Assembly (NCBI GenBank): GCA_902773265.1
Contig: CACYDZ010000121.1
Coordinates: forward strand, 1-7,100
Source: an uncultured Ruminococcus sp.
GTDB taxonomy: Bacteria > Bacillota > Clostridia > Oscillospirales > Acutalibacteraceae
DNA length: 7,100 nt
Direction of reading: 5' to 3'
The translations under genes and the position numbers were made by a program. Positions within the stretch are counted from its first letter, which is position 1; the number at the start of each line of letters is the position of its first letter. Below are positions 1 through 5,193 of the stretch, piece by piece. The notes beneath the pieces are model-generated. The model searched no databases. It was not told the DNA's origin and saw nothing but the letters and a program-made list of their open reading frames with translations.

Positions 1-100
1 GCATTTTTCAGCCTTCGCATACTGACGGCAATTCATTCCAAACTTGCAAAGGTCGGGGGATTAATTGCCCAAATAAAATAAAATTTTTCTTTTTTATGGA
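1..100. other. Left-edge flank with no supported gene
   Basis: I see no convincing gene here. On the minus strand an ATG at 36 opens 12 codons that run off the window edge (MNCRQYAKAEKC). In-frame codons upstream add another cysteine (LCKFG) before a stop near 61-63, so this could be the start of a Cys-rich protein. There is no ribosome binding site in front of the ATG, and nothing else supports it. On the plus strand, frame 1 is open from the edge to a TAA at 79-81 and could be the last 26 codons of a gene, but I do not recognise the peptide. Positions 70-98 are a low-complexity A/T tract. The stretch is too short to decide. Confidence 0.3.
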
Positions 101-161
101 GAGTTTCAGGGAGTGTTTCCTGAAAAATCCCGCCCACTTTTTGAAAAGAGTGGGGCAAAAA
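101..161 (+). repeat. Two-hairpin structured repeat, copy 1
   Basis: This is a compact element of two adjacent hairpins, related to the one at 7042-7100. It starts GAGTT. The first stem pairs 104-112 with 117-125 (TTTCAGG with CCTGAAA, extended by one G-U and one A-T pair) around a GTGT loop. A linker AATCCC follows at 126-131. The second stem pairs 133-142 with 145-154 around GA, with one G-U pair, and the element ends CAAAAA (156-161). Over the last 36 bases, 29 match the second copy. Read on the minus strand it lies 39 bases beyond the stop of the cardiolipin synthase gene, and the second hairpin is followed by CGGGATTTTT, so it may help terminate that gene. Terminator function is inference; the repeat relationship is visible in the sequence. 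Confidence 0.7.
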
Positions 162-199
162 CTTTTATGGCTCACTTTTTTCAGAATGACAGATTCAAG

Positions 200-1756
200 T
201 TACAACAAAGGGGCTATCAGTCGCATAATGCGTCCCAAAAGTCTGACAAAGATTTTTTCTTTTGCGATACTCTCCATCGTGACTTGCTGACATTCGGTAA
301 GGGTCTGCTGAAAATCGTCTTCAATATCGTCTATACAGTCTACACCATACATATAAGTTCCGCATTCAAAATGATGATATAAACTGCGGTAATCCAGATT
401 GATAGTCCCTACTACCGCTTTGCTGTCATCTGATACGAAAACTTTTGCATGAACAAATCCAGGTGTATAAATATAAATTTTTACGCCTGATTTCAGTAAA
501 TTTTTGAAGTAGGTCTTTGCCAGACAGTATACCGCTTTTTTATCAGGAATACCGGGCAAAATGATTTTAGTATCAATACCTCTTTCGGCACAATATTTCA
601 AAGTCATCATCATAGGGTCGTCCAATATCAGATACGGTGTCATGATATGAACATAGCGGTTGGCTCGGTTGATAATGTCCATATAGACCTTTTCGCCTAC
701 TTTATCTCCATCTAAAGGATTATCACCGTAAGGTACTGCATAACCATTCTGATTTTCTATGTTTTGGGCAATGTTGAGATATTGACCATAATCCTCCTCT
801 TTTTCGCCCATTGACCACATATTTAAAAACATCACTGTAAGATTATCAACAGCTTTTCCCTCAATTTTAATAGCGGTATCTTTCCAGTGTCCGAAACGCT
901 CATATTTATTGATATATTCGTCCGCAAGATTGACCCCACCATTAAATCCTACTTTACCATCAATAACCATGATTTTTCTATGGTCACGATAGTTGTAATG
1001 CGTGGATAAAAAAGGTCTTAACGGAGAAAACATCTTGCATTTTATCCCATAGTACCGCATCATTTCGGGATAGTTATAAGGTAACAGACCTATTGCACAG
1101 GTGCCGTCATACATCACACGGACATCTACCCCCATTTTCGCTTTTTGTACAAGAATGTACAGAATACTTCCCCACATTTCCCCCTCATCAATAATGAAAT
1201 ATTCCAGAAAAATAAATTTTTCTGCTTTTTTTAATTCTTCCAACATTCCCTGCCACTTTTTTTCACCGCTTGGGTAGTAGGTAATTTTGTTCTTTTCTGT
1301 TATGGGATATGCTCCGCTGTGGTTGAGATAATGTACAAGTTCGGCAGTTTCAGGAGTTTCTTCTTTCAGTTTTTCAATAACCGTCTTGTTCTGGATAAGG
1401 TCGTTCTTGTGTTTATTGTTAAGTATAGCACAACCTTTCATTATATTACGGTTGCCTATATTTGTTTTCGTGTAAAGATAAAACATTGTACCGAAAAAAG
1501 ATGTCACCGTTACCACTAATATCCATGTCAGCTTTGATGAACTGTCCATATTACTGCTGGCTAAATAGGTAATGACAACAAGATTGAACAGCCCTACGCC
1601 ACCCATAATCTTGGCAATCAATGCCGCAAAAAGGAGTTCTGCTACAATAAAACAGATAAACATGAGAACAAGTAACAGAATAATGATTCCTGTTCTGCTG
1701 AAAATGACCCTGAAAACTCCTTTTTTCTGTTTTTCCAGTAAATTAAATCTGCTCAT
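200..1756 (-). CDS. cls: Cardiolipin synthase, phospholipase D superfamily
   Basis: The 518-residue product is a membrane-anchored enzyme expected to transfer a phosphatidyl group between two phosphatidylglycerol molecules, giving cardiolipin and glycerol. The N-terminus is hydrophobic, with likely membrane segments near residues 22-50 and 77-96 and another hydrophobic stretch near 54-65, as in the usual Cls anchor. Two phospholipase D catalytic motifs follow. The first is HRKIMVID (H259, K261, D266) with downstream GGVNLADEY. The second is HAKVFVSD (H436, K438, D443) with downstream GTINLDYRS. Both HxKxxxxD motifs are intact, and the length is slightly above the roughly 480-510 typical of the family. 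I start it at 1756 because GGAGG at 1763-1767 is well placed. An in-frame ATG at 1798 would add 14 residues (MIKSSCRSQQRRQS), but it has no ribosome site and overlaps the likely -10 region. The gene lies 69 bases behind the Crp/Fnr gene on the same strand and has its own candidate promoter. Which phospholipid it uses in the cell is inference. Confidence 0.93.
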   Translation of the reverse strand: MSRFNLLEKQKKGVFRVIFSRTGIIILLLVLMFICFIVAELLFAALIAKIMGGVGLFNLVVITYLASSNMDSSSKLTWILVVTVTSFFGTMFYLYTKTNIGNRNIMKGCAILNNKHKNDLIQNKTVIEKLKEETPETAELVHYLNHSGAYPITEKNKITYYPSGEKKWQGMLEELKKAEKFIFLEYFIIDEGEMWGSILYILVQKAKMGVDVRVMYDGTCAIGLLPYNYPEMMRYYGIKCKMFSPLRPFLSTHYNYRDHRKIMVIDGKVGFNGGVNLADEYINKYERFGHWKDTAIKIEGKAVDNLTVMFLNMWSMGEKEEDYGQYLNIAQNIENQNGYAVPYGDNPLDGDKVGEKVYMDIINRANRYVHIMTPYLILDDPMMMTLKYCAERGIDTKIILPGIPDKKAVYCLAKTYFKNLLKSGVKIYIYTPGFVHAKVFVSDDSKAVVGTINLDYRSLYHHFECGTYMYGVDCIDDIEDDFQQTLTECQQVTMESIAKEKIFVRLLGRIMRLIAPLL

Positions 1757-1762
1757 ACTTTG

Positions 1763-1767
1763 CCTCC
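1763..1767 (-). promoter_or_regulatory. Ribosome binding site deciding the cls start
   Basis: On the minus strand the sequence reads GGAGG, then six bases (CAAAGT), then ATG at 1756. This is a near-ideal Shine-Dalgarno site. It argues for the shorter cls product rather than the 14-residue-longer reading from 1798. Confidence 0.85.
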
Positions 1768-1788
1768 GCTGTTGTGACCGACAAGATG

Positions 1789-1817
1789 ATTTTATCATAA
1801 AAAATAAAAGTTGTCTA
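1789..1817 (-). promoter_or_regulatory. Candidate sigma-A promoter for cls
   Basis: On the minus strand, TAGACA (1817-1812; 5 of 6 match to TTGACA) is followed after exactly 17 bases by TAAAAT (1794-1789; 5 of 6 match to TATAAT). TGA sits directly before the -10, giving an extended -10. Transcription would start near 1782, about 26 bases before the cls ATG and just far enough upstream to include the ribosome site. I see no terminator between the Crp/Fnr gene and cls, so read-through from upstream is also possible. Confidence 0.55.
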
Positions 1818-1825
1818 TCTGTTTT

Positions 1826-2458
1826 TCAGTATAATAATGTGATTTTTCGCCCTTTGGAAAGAATTAATCCGTCATTGTTCATCCGGCGGATTTCTCTCAT
1901 TAAAGCACTCCTGTCTGCTCCCAGATAACTTGCCAGACTTTCAAAGGTAATGGGAATGGTAATCTGATTACTGTCATAAGAATTACTTCTGAGATATTCA
2001 AAATACACAAACAGTTTTTCCCGCAGTGTTTTTTTGATAAGTATATTGATGTGCAATGACATGAACTGAGCTCTCCTGGCAGTAAACAACAACATCTTCT
2101 TGACAAGTTCGTTATGATTTTCACAGTTATGACGGCAATTATTCATTACATTATCAAAATTGACAAACATAACCTTACAATCACTTTCCGCTACGACAAG
2201 ATATTCCAGAGATTTTAAAGGCATAAAGATATATTCTCCGAAACTGTCCCCGACAGTGAGAAAGTCGGAAATGTTTTCGTGACCGTTTTCATCAATGCTC
2301 ACAATATAAGCACTTCCCTCCAGTAACAGTCCAATCAATCCGTTGTCACTGCTTAAAGAAAGAATGGTATCTCCTTTGGCAAAACTGACATACTTTTTGG
2401 ATTCACATTTCCTTAAATCATTCATTTTTTCATTTTCCTGATAATCTTGACTTTTCAT
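1826..2458 (-). CDS. Crp/Fnr-family transcriptional regulator
   Basis: The 210-residue product is a DNA-binding regulator of the Crp/Fnr superfamily. Residues about 20-105 form the cyclic-nucleotide-binding-like beta-roll (LLLEGSAYIV near 44-53, GDSFGEY at 70-76). The Arg of the cAMP phosphate-binding cassette is absent, so cAMP is unlikely to be the ligand. A long dimerisation helix spans about 110-140. The C-terminal winged helix-turn-helix is at about 170-210, with recognition helix ADRSALMREIRRM. Aligned to E. coli CRP, R180 and R185 are kept (R183, R188) but E181 is Ser (S184), so a non-TGTGA operator is expected. Four cysteines (C18, C94, C108, C112) could serve redox sensing, but their spacing does not match Fnr. 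The start at 2458 has a modest AAAGG site nine bases upstream. M12 at 2425 is a possible alternative. The gene is divergent from hydCBA, which suggests control of the hydrogenase and of itself. The signal sensed is unknown. Confidence 0.85.
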   Translation of the reverse strand: MKSQDYQENEKMNDLRKCESKKYVSFAKGDTILSLSSDNGLIGLLLEGSAYIVSIDENGHENISDFLTVGDSFGEYIFMPLKSLEYLVVAESDCKVMFVNFDNVMNNCRHNCENHNELVKKMLLFTARRAQFMSLHINILIKKTLREKLFVYFEYLRSNSYDSNQITIPITFESLASYLGADRSALMREIRRMNNDGLILSKGRKITLLY

Positions 2459-2473
2459 GTTTCATCGCCTTTG

Positions 2474-2491
2474 TTAGTTATAATTAACTAA
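2474..2491. promoter_or_regulatory. AT-rich dyad in the leader of the regulator gene
   Basis: TTAGTTA and TAACTAA are perfect 7-base inverted arms separated by four bases (TAAT). The dyad lies 16 bases before the regulator ATG, between its likely transcription start near 2505 and its ribosome site. It could be an operator for a dimeric regulator placed for autorepression, or an A-U-only RNA hairpin beside the ribosome site. It differs from the two TGTTGC palindromes, so the same protein need not bind it. In such AT-rich DNA a chance dyad is possible. Confidence 0.4.
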
Positions 2492-2511
2492 TTTTTTCTT
2501 TTTTGACAAAA

Positions 2512-2517
2512 ATTATA
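2512..2517 (-). promoter_or_regulatory. -10 element of the regulator-gene promoter
   Basis: The minus strand reads a perfect TATAAT, but 17 bases upstream there is no -35 hexamer (AACAAA). In its place, palindrome 1 is centred at 2544.5, which is 27.5 bp from the first base of the -10. With a start near 2505 the palindrome is centred at about -40. Known Crp/Fnr class II activators bind near -41.5 and replace a weak -35. I infer that this promoter is activator-dependent and serves the Crp/Fnr gene, possibly as autoactivation. Confidence 0.5.
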
Positions 2518-2536
2518 TTGAAATTTTCTTTTATTT

Positions 2537-2552
2537 TGTTGCGGTTGCAACA
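2537..2552. promoter_or_regulatory. Palindromic operator 1, TGTTGC-N4-GCAACA
   Basis: This perfect inverted repeat has 6-base arms and a GGTT spacer. The surrounding 19 bases (2534-2552) match 2674-2692 at all but one position. The size, symmetry and 4-base spacing fit a Crp/Fnr dimer site, and the regulator gene lies next door. It is placed at about -40 for the leftward regulator promoter and about -91 for the rightward promoter at 2602-2629. The arms also resemble a Rex site (TTGTTAA-N4-TTAACAA) with two changed bases per half, so Rex is the main alternative binder. Confidence 0.65.
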
Positions 2553-2601
2553 GTTTTATTTTCTGATTTATGTTAAAATAACAATAATTGAGAAGTACCC
2601 T

Positions 2602-2629
2602 TTGATTTTATGTCTAATATTGGTATAAT
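2602..2629 (+). promoter_or_regulatory. Candidate extended -10 promoter P1 toward hydC
   Basis: TTGATT (2602-2607) is followed after 16 bases by TATAAT (2624-2629), which is preceded by TG plus one base and so forms a perfect extended -10. Transcription would start near 2636, giving a leader of about 160 bases before hydC. The -35 is weak (TTGA conserved), but extended -10 promoters tolerate that. If used, palindrome 2 lies at about +42 to +57 and could block elongation, while palindrome 1 is centred about 91 bp upstream, a spacing at which class I Crp-type activation is known. Confidence 0.5.
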
Positions 2630-2676
2630 AGACAGATTATCAAAGAGGAATATCTCTTATCATTATAACGCTTTTT

Positions 2677-2692
2677 TGTTGCGATTGCAACA
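2677..2692. promoter_or_regulatory. Palindromic operator 2, TGTTGC-N4-GCAACA
   Basis: This second perfect inverted repeat has the same arms as operator 1 and a GATT spacer, exactly 140 bp to its right. Its centre (2684.5) is 27.5 bp from the first base of TAAAAT at 2712-2717, the same offset that operator 1 has from the leftward TATAAT. The repeated geometry suggests that both sites serve the same activator, most simply the divergently encoded Crp/Fnr protein. Binding by that protein is inference. Confidence 0.65.
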
Positions 2693-2711
2693 TTTTACCG
2701 AAAAATCGTAA

Positions 2712-2717
2712 TAAAAT
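2712..2717 (+). promoter_or_regulatory. -10 element of candidate promoter P2 toward hydC
   Basis: TAAAAT (5 of 6 match to TATAAT) would start transcription near 2724, about 73 bases before hydC. There is no acceptable -35 at the normal distance. Operator 2 instead sits centred at about -40. This is a candidate activator-dependent promoter for hydCBA. The hexamer alone is weak evidence in AT-rich DNA, and the matched spacing to operator 2 is what supports it. Confidence 0.42.
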
Positions 2718-2784
2718 TGTGCAAAGTTTTTCGTCGGCAGATATTCAGCATATTTTTGTCGGCTGTCAATGTTGTTTATTTTTT

Positions 2785-2791
2785 AAGGAGG
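2785..2791 (+). promoter_or_regulatory. Ribosome binding site deciding the hydC start
   Basis: AAGGAGG is followed by five bases (TTGCT) and ATG at 2797. The frame is open further upstream to an ATG at 2719, which would add 26 residues rich in Cys and Phe. That start has no ribosome site and the extension does not look like the family, so 2797 is preferred. Confidence 0.9.
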
Positions 2792-2796
2792 TTGCT

Positions 2797-3276
2797 ATGC
2801 AAAAGTTAAGTGAGGCGGCTGTCAAACAAATCAACGAGATTTGTGACAGACACATTAATGACAAAACACCGCTGATGATGATTCTCAGTGACATTCAGAA
2901 GGAATACGGTTATGTTCCCATTGATGTTCAGGAAATCGTTTCGGAAAGAACAGGTATCTCTGTTGCGGAAATCTACGGTGTTGTTACTTTTTATTCTTTC
3001 TTCTCCCTCAAACCAAAGGGAAAATACATTATCGGCTGCTGTCTGGGTACTGCCTGCTATGTTAAAGGGGCTCAGCGTGTTATTGATGAATTCTGCGAAA
3101 TTCTCGGTATCGAACCCGGCGAAACAACTGAAGACGGTATGTTCACTATCGATGCTCTGCGTTGTATCGGTGCCTGCGGTATCGCTCCTGCTGTTTCCAT
3201 CAACGGAACAGTCTATCCTAAAGTTCAGGTGAATCAGGTACATTCCATTATTGACGAATACCGTAAATTGGGATAA
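2797..3276 (+). CDS. hydC: Trimeric [FeFe] hydrogenase, HydC subunit (NuoE-like, [2Fe-2S])
   Basis: The 159-residue product is the small thioredoxin-like [2Fe-2S] subunit of a HydABC-type hydrogenase, homologous to NuoE of complex I and to HndA. It works in the cytoplasm as an electron carrier and structural partner of HydB. The N-terminal half is the usual helical region ending in EIYGVVTFYSFF (58-69), with the family signature PKGKYIIG (73-80). The cluster ligands are C82 and C87 (CLGTAC) and C123 and C127 (CIGAC), the classical C-x4-C ... C-x3-C pattern, all intact. The length is normal for the family. It is the first gene of the operon: its stop codon overlaps the hydB ribosome site and 13 bases separate the two genes. 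The assignment as a hydrogenase subunit rather than formate dehydrogenase or complex I rests on the downstream hydB and hydA. Confidence 0.93.
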   Translation: MQKLSEAAVKQINEICDRHINDKTPLMMILSDIQKEYGYVPIDVQEIVSERTGISVAEIYGVVTFYSFFSLKPKGKYIIGCCLGTACYVKGAQRVIDEFCEILGIEPGETTEDGMFTIDALRCIGACGIAPAVSINGTVYPKVQVNQVHSIIDEYRKLG

Positions 3277-3281
3277 GGAGG
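3275..3281 (+). promoter_or_regulatory. hydB ribosome binding site overlapping the hydC stop
   Basis: AAGGAGG begins inside the hydC TAA stop (3274-3276) and lies eight bases before the hydB ATG at 3290. Overlap of stop and ribosome site suggests translational coupling of hydC and hydB, which would help keep subunit amounts equal. The frame is open upstream to an ATG at 3251 inside hydC, which lacks a site. An ATG at 3285 is followed at once by a stop. Confidence 0.85.
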
Positions 3282-3289
3282 CTTATGTA

Positions 3290-5176
3290 ATGAAAATCAG
3301 AACAAATGAACAGCTCGACAGCGTATTGGCAAGCTGTACGGAGGGCTTGAAAAATAAAATGGAAGGTTTCGGCGGAAGTCGTGCCGTATTGCTTTGTGGC
3401 GGTACAGGCTGTCTTTCTTCTCATTCCAACGAAATCAAAGACAAATTCAATGAACTTATCGCACAATACGGTATCAGTGATAAAGTTACAGTTAATCAGG
3501 TAGGTTGTTTCGGTTTCTGTTCACAGGGTCCTTTTGTTAAAATACTTCCCGAAGATACCCTTTACCGTCTGGTAAAAGTAGAAGATGTTGAAGAAATTGT
3601 CAAGACTGACCTCATAAATAATCAGGTTATTGAAAGATTACTTTATGTTGACCCTGTAACACATGAAAAAGTACAGAAACAGGACGACATCAATTTCTAT
3701 AAAAAACAAAAGAGAGTTGCTTTACACGGTTGCGGTATTATCAATGCCGAAGATATCAATGAAGCTATGGGCTATGGTGCTTTCAAGGGCTTACAGAGAG
3801 CATTGAGCATGACCCCGAAAGAAGTTATTGATGAAGTATTGGCATCAGGCTTGAGAGGTCGTGGCGGTGCAGGTTTCCCGACAGGTCGTAAATGGTCATT
3901 TGCTTATGCAAATAATGCTGACCAGAAGTATGTTGTCTGTAACGGTGATGAGGGTGACCCCGGTGCATTTATGGACAGGTCTATCCTTGAAGGTAATCCG
4001 TTTGCTGTTATCGAAGGTATGATGATTGCCGGTTATGCTATCGGTGCATCTGAGGGTTATTTCTATGTCCGTGCGGAATATCCTATCGCTGTTGACCGTT
4101 TGCAGAAAGCTATCAATCAAATGACAGAAATCGGTATTCTTGGTGATAATATTCTCGGCACAGATTTCTCCTTTATGGCACATATCCGTCTTGGTGCGGG
4201 TGCGTTTGTCTGCGGTGAAGAAACAGCTTTGCTGAACTCCATTGAGGGTAAGCGTGGTATGCCTCGTCCCCGTCCTCCTTTCCCGGCGGTTAAAGGTCTC
4301 TGGGGTCAGCCCACTGTTGTTAATAATGTTGAAACCCTTGCTTGTGTTCCCTATATTCTGCGTGAGGGTGCGACAGAGTTCGCTTCTACTGGTACAGAAC
4401 GCTCTAAAGGTACAAAAGTTTTCGCATTGGGCGGTAAAGTCAACAATGTCGGCTTGGTAGAAGTTCCTATGGGTACTACTCTGCGTGAACTCGTTTATGA
4501 TATCGGCGGCGGTATTCCTGACGGTAAGCAATTCAAGGCTATCCAGACCGGTGGTCCTTCGGGCGGCTGTCTGACTGCGGAATATCTCGATGAACCTATC
4601 GACTTCGATAACCTTGTTGCCAAAGGTTCTATGATGGGTTCAGGCGGTGCTATCGTTATGGACGAAGATAACTGTATGGTAAATATCGCTAAGTTCTATA
4701 TGGAATTTATCTGTGATGAATCCTGCGGTAAATGTTCTCCCTGCCGTATCGGTACTAAGCGTATGCTTGAAATCCTTACCAGAATTACTGACGGTAAAGG
4801 TACTATGGAAGATTTGCAAGAACTGGAAGAACTTTCGGAAGCGGTTAAAAACAACTCCTTGTGTGCATTGGGTCAGACTGCGGCTAATCCCGTTGTTTCT
4901 ACCATTACCCATTTCAAAGACGAATATCTGGCTCACATCGAAGAAAGAAGATGTCCTGCCGGTACTTGTAAGAACCTGATGAAATACAGAATTGACAGAA
5001 ATAAATGTTTCGGTTGTAAACTTTGTGCAAGAAACTGTCCTGTCAGTGCTATCAGCGTCAGCGAGTACACTGCACCCGGTAAGAAAAAGCCTGCTTTACA
5101 TATCGACCAGGATAAATGTATCAAGTGTGGTATGTGCAGAGCGTCCTGTAAGTTCGGTGCTATCATGAAGGGATAA
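3290..5176 (+). CDS. hydB: Trimeric [FeFe] hydrogenase, HydB subunit (NuoF-like, FMN/NADH, Fe-S)
   Basis: The 628-residue flavoprotein is the NAD(H)-reacting and, in characterised relatives, electron-bifurcating subunit, related to NuoF and HndC. From the N-terminus there is first a thioredoxin-like [2Fe-2S] domain, with C36 and C41 (CGGTGC) and C73 and C77 (CFGFC). This domain is a separate protein (HndB) in four-subunit enzymes. The FMN/NADH core follows, with GRGGAGFPTGRKW (190-202), NGDEGDPGAFMDR (218-230) and GAGAFVCGEETALLNSIEG (302-320). An SLBB-like region is at about 370-430. The NuoF-type [4Fe-4S] site has C479, C482, C485 and C525. A CPAGTC pair (C555, C560) is typical of these hydrogenase subunits. 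Finally come two ferredoxin-type [4Fe-4S] motifs: C573, C576, C579, C583 and C610, C613, C616, C620. Every expected ligand is present and the length is typical. It sits 13 bases after hydC and 17 before hydA. NAD versus NADP use, and bifurcation itself, are inferred from the family. Confidence 0.94.
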   Translation: MKIRTNEQLDSVLASCTEGLKNKMEGFGGSRAVLLCGGTGCLSSHSNEIKDKFNELIAQYGISDKVTVNQVGCFGFCSQGPFVKILPEDTLYRLVKVEDVEEIVKTDLINNQVIERLLYVDPVTHEKVQKQDDINFYKKQKRVALHGCGIINAEDINEAMGYGAFKGLQRALSMTPKEVIDEVLASGLRGRGGAGFPTGRKWSFAYANNADQKYVVCNGDEGDPGAFMDRSILEGNPFAVIEGMMIAGYAIGASEGYFYVRAEYPIAVDRLQKAINQMTEIGILGDNILGTDFSFMAHIRLGAGAFVCGEETALLNSIEGKRGMPRPRPPFPAVKGLWGQPTVVNNVETLACVPYILREGATEFASTGTERSKGTKVFALGGKVNNVGLVEVPMGTTLRELVYDIGGGIPDGKQFKAIQTGGPSGGCLTAEYLDEPIDFDNLVAKGSMMGSGGAIVMDEDNCMVNIAKFYMEFICDESCGKCSPCRIGTKRMLEILTRITDGKGTMEDLQELEELSEAVKNNSLCALGQTAANPVVSTITHFKDEYLAHIEERRCPAGTCKNLMKYRIDRNKCFGCKLCARNCPVSAISVSEYTAPGKKKPALHIDQDKCIKCGMCRASCKFGAIMKG

Positions 5177-5193
5177 TCAGGAGGGATATTATA

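Larger units (their letters stand above)
2459..2796. promoter_or_regulatory. Divergent regulatory region, regulator gene / hydCBA
   Basis: This 338-base AT-rich region separates the start of the Crp/Fnr gene from the start of hydC and contains no gene. From left to right it holds an AT-rich dyad next to the regulator start (2474-2491), a -10-like TATAAT reading left (2517-2512), palindrome 1 (2537-2552), a candidate extended -10 promoter reading right (2602-2629), palindrome 2 (2677-2692), a -10-like TAAAAT reading right (2712-2717), and the hydC ribosome site (2785-2791). The segment 2718-2784 is an untranslated leader in which I see no recognisable riboswitch. These elements are listed separately. 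Confidence 0.7.

Noticed and set aside
96..382. Short plus-strand reading frames across the left repeat and the 3' end of cls
   Set aside because: They run through hairpin repeat DNA and antisense to cls, with no ribosome site and no recognisable protein.
1757..1798. cls starting at 1798
   Set aside because: The ATG overlaps the probable -10 of the cls promoter and lacks a ribosome site, while GGAGG precedes the ATG at 1756.
2503..2508. Consensus -35 TTGACA on the plus strand
   Set aside because: There is no acceptable -10 at 16-18 bases downstream (the region is T-rich), and it would lie about 290 bases before hydC.
2571..2583. TGTTA-AAA-TAACA dyad as a Rex site
   Set aside because: The arms fit Rex half-sites, but the 3-base gap is too short for the TTGTTA-N6-TAACAA spacing. 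In AT-rich DNA this is likely chance.
2643..2658. Small hairpin AAGAG/CTCTT in the long hydC leader
   Set aside because: It has only five base pairs with a 6-base loop and no T-tract, too weak to call an attenuator or riboswitch.
2719..2796. N-terminal extension of hydC by 26 residues from the ATG at 2719
   Set aside because: It has no ribosome site, the extension is unlike NuoE-type proteins, and the ATG at 2797 has a perfect AAGGAGG five bases upstream.
2806..3243. 145-codon antisense reading frame over hydC
   Set aside because: It lies wholly opposite a clear conserved gene, has no recognisable domain or ribosome site, and looks like a by-product of hydC codon use.
3251..3289. hydB starting at 3251 inside hydC
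   Set aside because: It has no ribosome site and would overlap hydC. The ATG at 3290 follows AAGGAGG at ideal spacing and gives a normal family N-terminus.
3896..4531. 211-codon antisense reading frame over hydB
   Set aside because: It lies opposite the conserved FMN/NADH core of HydB. The peptide is Thr/Asn-rich with no family resemblance, so it is a shadow frame.
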